A DNA stretch of 56,185 nucleotides from Rhodobacter sp. (lineage in GTDB: Bacteria > Pseudomonadota > Alphaproteobacteria > Rhodobacterales > Rhodobacteraceae), in the NCBI GenBank assembly GCA_030066215.1, contig JASJCA010000010.1:1-56185 (forward strand), in the 5' to 3' direction. The notes beneath the pieces were generated by a model. That model was not told the DNA's origin. It worked only from the letters and a program-made list of their open reading frames with translations, and made no database searches. Shown piece after piece: positions 25,661 to 34,157 of this stretch; within the stretch, counting starts at the first letter, position 1, and the number at the start of each line of letters is the position of its first letter. The position numbers and the translations under genes are program-made.

Positions 25661-26455
25661 ATGGAGTCCGAAGCTGTCATCCGCCTGACCCTGTTCCTGG
25701 GCCTCTTCGCGCTTTTTGCCGCACTCGAGGCCTGGTGGCCGAAACGGGCGCGGGTGCAGCCGCGGCAATCCCGCTGGCTGACCAACTGGTCGCTGGTGGT
25801 GATCGACACCGCCCTGCTGCGGCTCTTTGCCGTCGCCGCCCCGCTTCTGGCCATCGGCGCGGCGATCGACGCCGGCCGGTTGGGCTGGGGGCTCTTCAAC
25901 CAGATCGCCCTGCCCCAATGGCTTGAGATCGTCCTTGCCGTCGCCATCCTCGACCTGGCGATCTGGGCCCAGCACGTGGCGATGCACAAGGTCCCCCTAC
26001 TCTGGCGGCTGCACCGGGTGCACCATGCCGACCGCGACATGGACGTCACCACCGCGATCCGCTTCCACCCGCTGGAGATCGCCGTGTCGATAGCGATCAA
26101 GATCGCGCTGGTCTATGCGCTCGGACCCGCGGCGTTGGCCGTGCTGATCTTCGAGATCGTGCTGAACGGCACGGCGATGTTCTCGCATGCCAACCTCGCG
26201 CTGCCTGCGCGTGTCGAGCGGGCGCTGCGCTGGGTCCTGGTGACGCCCGACATGCACCGGATCCACCACTCGGTCGACCGGGTCGAGCACGACACCAATT
26301 ACGGCTTCGCGCTGTCGGTCTGGGACCGGCTGTTTTCCACCTACACCGCCGATCCGGCAGCGGGGCACCAGGGCATGACAGTGGGCCTGCGCTGGCAGGA
26401 CGACCGGCCGGCGCGGCTGGGCTGGAGCCTGCGCCTGCCGTTCCGCCCCCTATGA
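25661..26455 (+). CDS. Sterol desaturase / fatty acid hydroxylase superfamily membrane enzyme
   Basis: 264 residues from the ATG at 25661, with several membrane helices. The di-iron histidine boxes are readable: HVAMH, LHRVHHADRDMD and MHRIHHSVDRVEHDTNYG. This is the ERG3/fatty acid hydroxylase fold; bacterial members hydroxylate or desaturate lipids, carotenoids or hopanoid-like substrates. It overlaps the next gene by ATGA (26452-26455), so it is the head of a three-gene unit. The substrate is not determinable. Confidence 0.88.
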   Translation: MESEAVIRLTLFLGLFALFAALEAWWPKRARVQPRQSRWLTNWSLVVIDTALLRLFAVAAPLLAIGAAIDAGRLGWGLFNQIALPQWLEIVLAVAILDLAIWAQHVAMHKVPLLWRLHRVHHADRDMDVTTAIRFHPLEIAVSIAIKIALVYALGPAALAVLIFEIVLNGTAMFSHANLALPARVERALRWVLVTPDMHRIHHSVDRVEHDTNYGFALSVWDRLFSTYTADPAAGHQGMTVGLRWQDDRPARLGWSLRLPFRPL

Positions 26456-27102
26456 CCTACGCCGAGGTGTCAGCCGCGGTCGAGGCGGTCGAGCTCGAGG
26501 TCTTCGGCGCCTTCCACCCCGCGCCCGACGACGGCGCGCCCGCGGGCACCGCGACGCTGATGCTGCTGGGCCCGCGCGAGCCGGGGTTCTGGGCGCATGT
26601 CTCGAAAGCGCCGGAATTCGCCGACGGCGCGGCCGATCCGCTCGACCGCTGGTCGTCGCGAGTGATCGGCGGGCTGGCGACGGCCTTGGGCGGCACGGCG
26701 CTGTTTCCGTTCGGCGGCCCGCCCTACCGGCCGTTCATCGCCTGGGCGCTGCGGTCGGGGCGGGCCTGGCAGTCGCCCGCCACGCTGTTGGTGCACGACC
26801 GGGCCGGGCTGATGGTGTCCTATCGCGGCGCGCTGGCGCTGCCGGACCGGTTGGACCTGCCCGCCCCGCCCGCTTGCCCCTGCGATAGCTGCGACGCCCG
26901 CCCCTGCCTGACCGCCTGCCCGGTGGCCGCGCTTTCGCCCGACGGCTACGACCTTGCCGCCTGCCACGGGTTTCTCGACCGGGAGGCGGGCCGGGACTGC
27001 ATGGATCGGGGCTGCGCCGCACGGCGGGTCTGTCCCGTGTCGCAAAGCTATGGCAGGCTGGCAGAGCAATCGGCGTTCCACATGAGGGCCTTCCACCGAT
27101 GA
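26452..27102 (+). CDS. Ferredoxin-like iron-sulfur protein of unknown role
   Basis: 216 residues. The first two thirds resemble no domain I can name with confidence (LMLLGPREPGFWAHV, FPFGGPPYRPFIAWALRSG). The last third is cysteine-rich: CPCDSCDARPCLTACPVAAL then CHGFLD, DCMDRGCAARRVCPV, enough for one or two [4Fe-4S] clusters. The ATGA overlaps at both ends (with the hydroxylase and with the SixA gene) tie it tightly to its neighbours. It may donate electrons to the hydroxylase; that is inference. Confidence 0.75.
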   Translation: MTYAEVSAAVEAVELEVFGAFHPAPDDGAPAGTATLMLLGPREPGFWAHVSKAPEFADGAADPLDRWSSRVIGGLATALGGTALFPFGGPPYRPFIAWALRSGRAWQSPATLLVHDRAGLMVSYRGALALPDRLDLPAPPACPCDSCDARPCLTACPVAALSPDGYDLAACHGFLDREAGRDCMDRGCAARRVCPVSQSYGRLAEQSAFHMRAFHR

Positions 27103-27602
27103 GTTTGCGGCTGATCCTGACCCGCCATGCCAAGTCGAGTTGGGGCAATCCCGGCCTCGGCGACCACGACCGTCCGCTGAACGGGCGCGGGCGCACCTCG
27201 GCCGAGAAGATCGGCGCCTGGCTGGCGGCGCGCGGCGACGTGCCCGGGGCGGTGCTGTCCTCGACCTCGGCGCGCACCCGCGAGACCTGGGCGCGCATGG
27301 CCCCGGCCTTCGCCGACGCGCCCGAGCCACGGTGGGAAGGCGCGCTCTACCACGCCGGGCCGCAGACGATGCTGGAGGTCCTGCAAACCGCGCCGCCGGC
27401 AGCTCGCGTGCTGCTCCTGGCACACAACCCGGGCATCGCCGAATTCGCCGCCCGCATCGTGACCCAGCCGCCCGACCATCCGCGGTTCGACGACTACCCC
27501 ACGGCGGCGACCACAGTGATCGACTTCGACGTTGGCGCCTGGGCGGACGTGGATTGGCGCATGGGCACGCCGGTGGCCTTTGCAATCCCGCGGGAGCTGT
27601 AG
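27099..27602 (+). CDS. SixA-type histidine phosphatase family protein
   Basis: 167 residues. It begins RLILTRHAKSSWG with the catalytic RHG-type motif as RHAK (His10), followed by DHDRPLNGRG and a second histidine in LLLAHNPGIAEFA. This is the short SixA-like branch of the histidine phosphatases, which remove phosphate from phosphohistidine or small molecules. Coupled by ATGA to the ferredoxin-like gene. The target is unknown. Confidence 0.87.
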   Translation: MSLRLILTRHAKSSWGNPGLGDHDRPLNGRGRTSAEKIGAWLAARGDVPGAVLSSTSARTRETWARMAPAFADAPEPRWEGALYHAGPQTMLEVLQTAPPAARVLLLAHNPGIAEFAARIVTQPPDHPRFDDYPTAATTVIDFDVGAWADVDWRMGTPVAFAIPREL

Positions 27603-27666
27603 GGGCGTTGACCGCACTACTCGATGCAGGGGCTGCAGGCGGGCTCTGACTGTCGATCGCAGAGGC

Positions 27667-27761
27667 AAGCCGCTTCGAAGCGGCTTAGGCCAAGCGGCTT
27701 CGAAGCCGCTTGTGCAACGCGTTTCGAAAGGCGTTCTCTGAAGGCCCTTCGAAGGGCCTTC
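27667..27761. repeat. Cluster of four TTCGAA-centred palindromes
   Basis: Perfect palindromes at 27667-27686 (AAGCCGCTTCGAAGCGGCTT), 27691-27712 (22 bp) and 27740-27761 (22 bp), plus an imperfect one at 27716-27735. All are centred on TTCGAA. Two more occur at 39095-39140. They are close enough together for alternative pairing and lie just after the sixA-like gene. Confidence 0.8.
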
Positions 27762-28077
27762 CACGCCGCTACGCCACACCCAGGCGAGATCGGGATTGCC
27801 CGATGCCGCCGGACCGCCTCGCCGGTGTTGATCTCTCGCTGGTTTTGCTGCCGTCCGGGTGGGGCCGTATCGGAAGTGGCGGCGCCGCCAGGTGACATAT
27901 CCGTTCGGTCTGCAGGACACGCGCCCACGCGCACCCGCTGCGATCTTGAGGACCTGTCCCTGCACCCAATGAAGGAGGTGGTCTTCGGGACCGGAATTCG
28001 TCGGAACACGCGGGGTGCCACCCCCGCGCGGAAGCTTCAGGCGAGAGATTTGCACAGTTCGGGTTAGAAAAACGTTA

Positions 28078-28108
28078 GACCACCGCGCGGTTTTCCCGGG
28101 CGGTGGTC
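28078..28108 (-). terminator. Terminator of the DUF7450-like gene
   Basis: The 9-bp stem GACCACCGC / GCGGTGGTC surrounds a 13-nt loop; in the minus direction it is followed by TAACGTTTTTC. It lies 39 nt after the stop codon at 28148. Confidence 0.65.
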
Positions 28109-28147
28109 CTTTGAGATCGCCGGGGCGTCCCGGCGGGCGTGGTGCAT

Positions 28148-28573
28148 TTAGTGCCGCTTGACCGACGGCAGGCAGACCTCTTCCGGCTGATCGCTTTCGT
28201 ACTCCTGGTTCTCAGCGAGTTGGTTGTCGACCTCAAACCGCTTGCGGAGCGCCGTCGTGTTGCCAATCGCGATGCGATAGCAGACGTAGTGGATTTCCGG
28301 TTCGACCATTGGGAAATCTCCCCCTTCGCCGTTTATCGGGTTTTCGAACTCGCCCTCCATCGGGTTGCAGATCCGGACGGCTTCCAGAATGTCGAACTGG
28401 GTATTGCCGAATTGATCGATGGCATTGGCCTTGTACTGCAGCGCCCGGGCACCGGAGATCTTGTGGCACATATATGTGTTCTGAGACCCGCCGAACGGCG
28501 GAGGCATCTGCGCCGAGGCCATCAACGGCGAGAGGACGAAAACGGCGGCGGCAATGAAAAAAGCGAATCGCAT
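28148..28573 (-). CDS. Secreted protein with a DUF7450-like cysteine domain
   Basis: 141 residues from the ATG at 28573. The signal peptide MRFAFFIAAAVFVLSPLMASAQ is clear. The mature part has YMCHKISG, then DQFGNTQFDILEAVRICNP, then HYVCYRIA, a pattern of two short Cys-strand repeats around a DQFG...LCNP core that I recognise from the DUF7450 family of secreted bacterial proteins. The four cysteines could form disulfides. Function unknown. It has its own terminator and no operon partner. Confidence 0.65.
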   Translation of the reverse strand: MRFAFFIAAAVFVLSPLMASAQMPPPFGGSQNTYMCHKISGARALQYKANAIDQFGNTQFDILEAVRICNPMEGEFENPINGEGGDFPMVEPEIHYVCYRIAIGNTTALRKRFEVDNQLAENQEYESDQPEEVCLPSVKRH

Positions 28574-28660
28574 CACTAACTCCTTTGAACAAATCGCAGG
28601 AGCCTTTTGGCAGGCCGCCGGGCGCTGCATCAGTCCGGAATTCCGTACCGAGACGAAGAG

Positions 28661-28683
28661 AGGCCCCCGCGGTGCGGAGGCCT
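28661..28683 (-). terminator. Hairpin after bztD
   Basis: AGGCCTCCGC / GCGGGGGCCT with a 3-nt loop and one mismatch lies 23 nt after the bztD stop in the minus direction, followed by TCTCTTC. Probably ends the bzt transcript; the U-tract is weak. Confidence 0.5.
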
Positions 28684-28705
28684 TAAGTCGTGCGATCTGA
28701 AACCC

Positions 28706-29509
28706 TCAGTGTCCGAGGATCTGGCTGAGGAACAGCTTGGTGCGGTCGCTCTTGGGGTTGTTGAAGAACTCTTCGGGCTCGTTCTGTTCGACGATTTGGC
28801 CCTGATCCATGAAGATCACTCGGTTCGCCACCTGGCGGGCAAAGCCCATCTCGTGGGTCACCACCAGCATGGTCATGCCGTCCTCGGCCAGCGAGATCAT
28901 CGTGTCGAGCACTTCCTTGATCATCTCGGGGTCAAGCGCGGAGGTGGGTTCGTCGAACAGCATGATCTGCGGGCGCATGCACAGCGAGCGGGCGATCGCC
29001 ACCCGCTGCTGCTGGCCGCCCGACAGCTGGCCGGGATACTTCAACGCCTGTTCCGGGATTTTCACCTTCTCCAGGTAATGCATTGCCGTCTCGTCGGCTT
29101 CCTTCTTGGGCGTCTTGCGCACCCAGATCGGGGCCAGCGTGCAATTGTCCATCACCGTCAGATGCGGGAACAGGTTGAAGTGCTGGAACACCATGCCGAC
29201 CTCGGCGCGGACCTTGTCGACGTTTTTTAGATCGCTGGTCAGCGCCGTGCCATTGACCTCAATGCTGCCCGCCTGGTGCTCTTCCAGCGCATTGATGCAG
29301 CGGATCAATGTCGACTTGCCCGACCCCGAAGGTCCACAAATCACGATCCGCTCGCCTCGGTTCACCGTCAAATCGATGTCGCGCAGGACGTGGAACGAGC
29401 CGTACCACTTGTTCATGTCGGTGATTTGGATCGCGACTTCGTCGCTGACTTGCATGTGCGACCGGTCAATCTCTCGGTCGACCATGGTTTCGTGGGTGTG
29501 TTCAACCAT
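28706..29509 (-). CDS. bztD: Glutamate/glutamine/aspartate/asparagine ABC transporter, ATP-binding protein
   Basis: 267 residues. Walker [13 protein letters not shown], signature [15 protein letters not shown], Walker [16 protein letters not shown] and the switch [15 protein letters not shown] are those of polar amino acid ATPases. A short N-terminal extension before [13 protein letters not shown] is usual for BztD/AapP. It is last in the bztABCD operon, 14 nt after bztC. Confidence 0.93.
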   Translation of the reverse strand: MVEHTHETMVDREIDRSHMQVSDEVAIQITDMNKWYGSFHVLRDIDLTVNRGERIVICGPSGSGKSTLIRCINALEEHQAGSIEVNGTALTSDLKNVDKVRAEVGMVFQHFNLFPHLTVMDNCTLAPIWVRKTPKKEADETAMHYLEKVKIPEQALKYPGQLSGGQQQRVAIARSLCMRPQIMLFDEPTSALDPEMIKEVLDTMISLAEDGMTMLVVTHEMGFARQVANRVIFMDQGQIVEQNEPEEFFNNPKSDRTKLFLSQILGH

Positions 29510-29523
29510 ATCTCAGGTCTCCC

Positions 29524-30825
29524 TTAGCGATGATCGGTCCGCAGCCGCCGTTCGAGATACATCGAATAGCGCGACATGCCGAAGCAGAAGATGAAGAACA
29601 GAAACGCGATGAAGGCAAAGAGCTCCCAGTAGATGCCGTTCCAGGCGGCATCGGCGCGGATCGCGTTCGACAGGCCCAAGGGATCCAAGAGCCCGATGAT
29701 CGACACCAGGGTGGTGTCCTTGAAGATGCCGATGAAGGTCGACACGATCCCCGGGATCGAAATCTTCAACGCCTGCGGCATGATGATCAGCCGCTGCGAC
29801 TGCCAGTAGTCGAGGCCGAGCGAGTCGGCGCCCTCGTATTGGCCCTTGGGCAACGCGGCCAGACCGCCGCGGATCACCTCGGCCATATAGGCCGCGGCGA
29901 AGAGCGTCACCATGATCATCACCCGAAGAATGATGTCGAAATTCGTGCCCGGCGGCATGAAGATGTTCAAGAGCGTCGAGGCCACAAACAACAGCGTGAT
30001 CAGCGGCACGCCGCGGATGAACTCGATAAAGCCCACACAGATCGCCTTGACGATCAGCAAATCCGACTGGCGGCCGAGCGCCAGGACGATGCCGATCGGC
30101 AGCGACACGCCGATGGCGACGACGCCGATCATGATCGACAGCATGAAGCCGCCGAAGTTGCGCGACTCGACCGGCTCCAGCCCGATCGGGATGATGCTGG
30201 CAAGGACGCCCGACAGCGGGCCCACCAGGAACAGCCACCAGACGATCACCGCCAGGACCGCGATGATCATCCCGGCCAGGCCGCCCAGGATCGGCTCGAC
30301 GAACTTGTGCGCGAAGTAGCCGACGGCGAGACCTGCAGCGACCATCAGCGGCGCCCAGATCGTGCCGCCCCACATTAGCCAGGGGAACAGGAACGGATAG
30401 GCCGCGGTCACGTATAACAGCCAGCGCGGCGCCCAGGGGAACAGGACCGGCGCCAGCGCGCCGAAGAGCAGCACGAAGGCCAGGATCGGGCGCCAGTAGA
30501 GCTCGGACGGATAGAAACCGAAGGTCAGCTGCAACCAACGCTCGCGGATCACGGCCCAGCAGGCGTGGCCGTGGGTGTCGCCCCACGTGGCGTTCATCAC
30601 CTCACGGCATTCGTTGAGCGAATCCGCGACCCAAACCGACTGAAAGACCCAAGGGATCAGTCCGGCCAGGAGATAGCCGATGAAAGCCAGCGAGATCACC
30701 GTCAGGATGGTGTTCCACAAATTCGAGAACAGGTTTGCGCGCAGCCAGCCCAGGACGCCGACCGAGGTCAGCGGCGGCGACTGTTCGGGCAGCATTTCGG
30801 TGCGGACGAAGGACGTATCAGCCAT
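29524..30825 (-). CDS. bztC: Acidic amino acid ABC transporter permease C
   Basis: 433 residues, close to the known BztC length. It is longer than ordinary amino acid permeases because of several extra N-terminal membrane helices, as in BztC/AapM. The ABC permease domain is C-terminal: FIRGVPLITLLFV, EVIRGGLAALPKGQYEGADSLGLDYWQSQRLIIMPQAL with the EAA loop, then FKDTTLVSIIGLLD. It pairs with BztB; the two genes are one base apart. Confidence 0.93.
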   Translation of the reverse strand: MADTSFVRTEMLPEQSPPLTSVGVLGWLRANLFSNLWNTILTVISLAFIGYLLAGLIPWVFQSVWVADSLNECREVMNATWGDTHGHACWAVIRERWLQLTFGFYPSELYWRPILAFVLLFGALAPVLFPWAPRWLLYVTAAYPFLFPWLMWGGTIWAPLMVAAGLAVGYFAHKFVEPILGGLAGMIIAVLAVIVWWLFLVGPLSGVLASIIPIGLEPVESRNFGGFMLSIMIGVVAIGVSLPIGIVLALGRQSDLLIVKAICVGFIEFIRGVPLITLLFVASTLLNIFMPPGTNFDIILRVMIMVTLFAAAYMAEVIRGGLAALPKGQYEGADSLGLDYWQSQRLIIMPQALKISIPGIVSTFIGIFKDTTLVSIIGLLDPLGLSNAIRADAAWNGIYWELFAFIAFLFFIFCFGMSRYSMYLERRLRTDHR

Positions 30826-30826
30826 T

Positions 30827-32095
30827 TTACCGCTCCACCAATTTCACGCGATTGTTGTACCAGTTCATCACCGCCGAGATCAGCAGCGAGATCGACAGGT
30901 AGACCAGCATCAGCAAGAGCACGCATTCCAGCTCGCGCCCGGTCTGGTTCATGGTGATCCCACCAAGTGTGCCGGTGATGTCCATGTAGCCCACCGCGAT
31001 CGCCAGCGACGAGTTCTTGGTCAGGTTCAGATAGTTCGAGATCAGCGGCGGGATGATCACCCGAAGCGCCTGAGGCAGGACCACGAGGCTCATGATCCGG
31101 TTCGGGCGCAGGCCCAGGGCGCCGGCGGCCTCGGTTTGACCCTTCGAGATCGCCAGGATGCCGCCGCGTACGATCTCGGCGATGAAGGCGGCGGTGTAGA
31201 GTGACAGCGCCAGCCACAGCGCGATCAGCGAGTTCCTTAAGTGAGTGCCGCCCTGGAAATTGAAGCCCTTCAACGCCGGATAGCCCAGATGGAAGCCGAG
31301 CGCGACCAGAAGCGCGGCCATCGGCAGCACCAGGATGCCGAGGTTGATGTACCAGGTGGTCGGGCGGTCGCCGGTGGCCTCCTGGATGCGATTGGCGCGC
31401 GCCGTGACCTTACGCACGGCGAAAATGCAAACGCCAAGCACCACCAGGATCGCGATCAGGTCCAGCGAGATATTGAACCGCATGGAGCTTGCGCCAAAGA
31501 GGCTGATGTCGCCCAACGAGCGCGAGAACAGCGGCTCGGGGATATAGACCCCGCGATTGGTGACCGCGACGGTATCGAAGAAGTTCATCGTTGCCGTCGG
31601 TTCCTCGCCTCGGAACGCGCGCGGCGCCGGCAGGCTTTCGATCAGGATCGCCATGACCAGAACGATCCACAGCAGGACGGGGACGTTGCGGAACATCTCG
31701 ACGTAAACCGTCATGATCCGCGCCACCAGCCAGTTCGACGACAGCCGCAACACGCCCACCAACACACCCACGACGGTTGCCGTGATGCAGCCCAGAACCG
31801 CCACTACCAGCGTGTTCAACAAGCCGATGAACGAGGCGCGCAGATGCGTGTCGCGGCTGGTGTAGTCCAGAAGGCGCTGGTTGATGTCGTAGCTCGCCGG
31901 ATCGCGGAAGAACCCGAAATCGATGGGTTTGCCCAGCGTCGCGAGGTTGGTCAGCGTGTTGTTGATCAGCCACGCCGCCAGAAGCATGAAGCCCATCATC
32001 GCGACAACCTGGATGGTCAGAGACCGATACCGGGTGTCGTAGATCAGCATACTCAGCCGAAACGACTCCTTCGGGGGGTCGGTGAGTGTGGTCAT
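30827..32095 (-). CDS. bztB: Acidic amino acid ABC transporter permease B
   Basis: 422 residues. An extended N-terminal half with membrane helices is split by a periplasmic loop, then comes the conserved permease core: EIVRGGILAISKGQTEAAGALGLRPNRIMSLVVLPQALR (EAA loop) and LTKNSSLAIAVGYMDITG. It forms the channel with BztC. Its start is 121 nt after the bztA stop, and a strong hairpin lies in between. Confidence 0.93.
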   Translation of the reverse strand: MTTLTDPPKESFRLSMLIYDTRYRSLTIQVVAMMGFMLLAAWLINNTLTNLATLGKPIDFGFFRDPASYDINQRLLDYTSRDTHLRASFIGLLNTLVVAVLGCITATVVGVLVGVLRLSSNWLVARIMTVYVEMFRNVPVLLWIVLVMAILIESLPAPRAFRGEEPTATMNFFDTVAVTNRGVYIPEPLFSRSLGDISLFGASSMRFNISLDLIAILVVLGVCIFAVRKVTARANRIQEATGDRPTTWYINLGILVLPMAALLVALGFHLGYPALKGFNFQGGTHLRNSLIALWLALSLYTAAFIAEIVRGGILAISKGQTEAAGALGLRPNRIMSLVVLPQALRVIIPPLISNYLNLTKNSSLAIAVGYMDITGTLGGITMNQTGRELECVLLLMLVYLSISLLISAVMNWYNNRVKLVER

Positions 32096-32177
32096 GGGAC
32101 GTTCCCTGTTCTCCCTGGGGCCTCCTCCCGACGCGTTTGTCTACGCGTTCCCGGGCCCAGGTGATTTTGTATAGCAG

Positions 32178-32203
32178 AAGGGCGCAGGATCACCTGCGCC
32201 CTT
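32178..32203 (-). promoter_or_regulatory. Hairpin between bztA and bztB
   Basis: A perfect 11-bp stem (AAGGGCGCAGG / CCTGCGCCCTT) with a 4-nt loop lies 14 nt after the bztA stop in the minus transcript. No U-run follows on that strand. Intercistronic hairpins after binding-protein genes are known to protect the upstream mRNA and lower downstream expression. Confidence 0.75.
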
Positions 32204-32216
32204 TGCCGAGAGTATC

Positions 32217-33233
32217 TTACCGGAACGGCGGCGAGTAGATCAGCCCGCCATCGGTCCATTGCGCGTTGAGCCCGCGCGCCAGCCCGATCGGAGTGTTTTC
32301 GCCGATGTTCTTTTCGAACACCTCGCCGTAGTTGCCCTGGCTCTTGATCGCGCGCCGGGCCCATTCGGCGTCAAGCCCGATCATTTCGCCGAGGTTGCCC
32401 TCGGTGCCCAAGAGACGGTTGACTTCGGGGTTGTTGGTCCCGCCGGACAATTCGTCGACATTGGCCGAGGTCACGCCAAGCTCTTCGGCGGTGATCATGG
32501 CATTCAACACCCAGCGGACGATGTCGCCCCACTCGTTGTCGCCGTGACGCACCAGCGGGCCCAGCGGCTCTTTCGAGATGATCTCGGGCAGAAGCACGTG
32601 GTCGCCCGGGTTCTCGAAGGTCGCGCGGGTCGCGGCGAGGCCCGAGGCGTCGGTGGTGTAGACGTCACAGGCGCCGGCAAGGTACTGCTGCTGCGCTTCG
32701 GCGTTGGTTTCGATCGGCACCGGCTCGTAGCTGATGTTGTTGGACCGGAAGAAGTCCGCCAGGTTCAACTCGGTGGTGGTGCCGGTCTGGATGCAGACGG
32801 TGGCGCCGTCGAGTTCTTTGGCCGACGTCACGCCCAGATCCTTGGGCACCATGAAGCCCTGGCCGTCATAGTAGTTGACGCCCACGAACTCGAACTTCAG
32901 GTCGTTGTCGCGGCTGAAGGTCCAGGTGGTGTTCCGGGCCAGCATGTCGACCTCGCCCGAGGCGAGTGCGGTGAAACGGGTCTTGCCGGTGGTCGGGATG
33001 AACTCGACCGCACCGGGATCGCTCAGAACGGCGTCGGCAACGGCGCGGCAGACCGCCACGTCAAAGCCCGCCCAGTTGCCGGCCGCGTCAGGGGCCGCAA
33101 AGCCCACAAGGCCGGTCGACACGCCACAGTTCAACTTGCCGCGTGCCTTGATGTCGTCCACCGTGGCCGCATGCGCGGCGCCGGCGGCGAGGCCAGCGAC
33201 GGTGAGCGCGCCAAGAATTACGGATTTTCTCAT
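32217..33233 (-). CDS. bztA: Acidic amino acid ABC transporter substrate-binding protein
   Basis: 338 residues from the ATG at 33233, chosen because it gives a proper Sec signal (MRKSVILGALTVAGLAAGAA, cleaved after AHA). The mature protein starts ATVDDIKARGKLNCGVSTG and has FDVAVCRAVADAV, LARNTTWTFSRD and GDNEWGDIVRWVLNAMI, typical of the BztA/AapJ binding proteins for Glu, Gln, Asp and Asn. First gene of the operon; a possible promoter lies at 33336-33365. Confidence 0.94.
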   Translation of the reverse strand: MRKSVILGALTVAGLAAGAAHAATVDDIKARGKLNCGVSTGLVGFAAPDAAGNWAGFDVAVCRAVADAVLSDPGAVEFIPTTGKTRFTALASGEVDMLARNTTWTFSRDNDLKFEFVGVNYYDGQGFMVPKDLGVTSAKELDGATVCIQTGTTTELNLADFFRSNNISYEPVPIETNAEAQQQYLAGACDVYTTDASGLAATRATFENPGDHVLLPEIISKEPLGPLVRHGDNEWGDIVRWVLNAMITAEELGVTSANVDELSGGTNNPEVNRLLGTEGNLGEMIGLDAEWARRAIKSQGNYGEVFEKNIGENTPIGLARGLNAQWTDGGLIYSPPFR

Positions 33234-33335
33234 GTGTACCTCTTCCTGATTTGCCGCCTGTGAGTAAGGCGGTTTCCTCGGCCCCAAGGCCGGTTCGCGA
33301 TGGTGCGAAGGCATATGTCCCCCTCAGCATTCAGG

Positions 33336-33365
33336 AGTGTGGGCGAAATGGGCCAAGAAGGTCAA
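33336..33365 (-). promoter_or_regulatory. Possible sigma-70 promoter of bztABCD
   Basis: TTGACC (33360-33365) and CACACT (33336-33341) are 18 bp apart, about 100 nt before the bztA start. The -10 is weak, so an activator may be needed. Confidence 0.4.
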
Positions 33366-33446
33366 GGCCGCACTGGGGGAAACGCAGTGTTTATGCGGAC
33401 AAATCGAACATAGGGGAAAATCTGGTAAGCTATTCAGCAATCACGC

Positions 33447-34157
33447 TTAATTCCGGCTCATCTGATAAAACGAATGGGCGTGGAGAAAGCCGCGCCGTTT
33501 CAGCGCGGCGGCCTCGGTGGCCTCTTCGTCCGCGCCCCATTGCTCTTCCTGCCAGGTCTCATCGATTCTCGACCGTGACCAGAGTTCGAAAAGCGGCATC
33601 ACGTCATGCGTCGCCGCAAGGGCGATTACCAGCGAGCCGGACAGGCTGACGAGGTCGTGAAACCCGGTCAATTCGAACGGTGTCATCCGTTCGACCGGCG
33701 CAGCCAGCCGCGCCAGACTGTTCGCCGGCTGGGCGATGTGCACGACGCCTTCCACCGGGATCAGACGGGCGCCGAGCGCCTCGGCCGCCCAGTCGAGCAG
33801 CGGGTCCCAGGCTGCGGATTGGCGCCGGACCAACGCCTCGGGTTCCGCCGCGCGATAGCAGGTCAGATCGGCGTCGCCATAGGCGGTCAGCATCGCCACC
33901 ACCTCGGCCCGCTGCGCACTGACCTTGTCGATGGCGGCATTGGCCGAGCGGGTTACCGGCATCGCCTGGGGATCGACCACGTCCTGCTGCGCCTGCCATT
34001 CGCCGGCGATCGCGTCTGCCATGGCGCGGGTCGGCACCACCAGCGGTGCCTTGGCCGGAGTGCGCACCGGACGTTCGTCGAGCCGCACGCCGAAGCCGTG
34101 CGCGTCGTCAACCACCGTGGCCTCGGTCCAGAACCGCCGCGCCTTCCACTCGGTCAT
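33447..34157 (-). CDS. ATP12-family F1-ATPase assembly chaperone
   Basis: 236 residues. WKARRFWTEATVVDDAHGFGVRLDERPVRTPAK is the conserved N-terminus of ATP12 proteins; FELTGFHDLVSLSGSLVIALA and the Trp/Arg-rich ARIDETWQEEQWG-type end follow. Bacterial members occur mainly in alphaproteobacteria and help F1 assembly through the alpha subunit. It overlaps the pseudouridine synthase gene by four bases (34154-34157). Confidence 0.92.
   Translation of the reverse strand: MTEWKARRFWTEATVVDDAHGFGVRLDERPVRTPAKAPLVVPTRAMADAIAGEWQAQQDVVDPQAMPVTRSANAAIDKVSAQRAEVVAMLTAYGDADLTCYRAAEPEALVRRQSAAWDPLLDWAAEALGARLIPVEGVVHIAQPANSLARLAAPVERMTPFELTGFHDLVSLSGSLVIALAATHDVMPLFELWSRSRIDETWQEEQWGADEEATEAAALKRRGFLHAHSFYQMSRN

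Larger units (their letters stand above)
27603..28147. other. Stretch with TTCGAA palindromes and no gene
   Basis: 545 nt between sixA-like and the DUF7450-like gene. It holds four TTCGAA-centred palindromes (27667-27761) and, at its far end, the terminator of the minus-strand gene (28078-28108). No open frame has conserved motifs. Confidence 0.6.

Noticed and set aside
27624-28067. 147-codon open frame after the sixA-like gene
   Set aside because: Its sequence is made of translated palindromes and low-complexity Arg/Pro/Ala runs.
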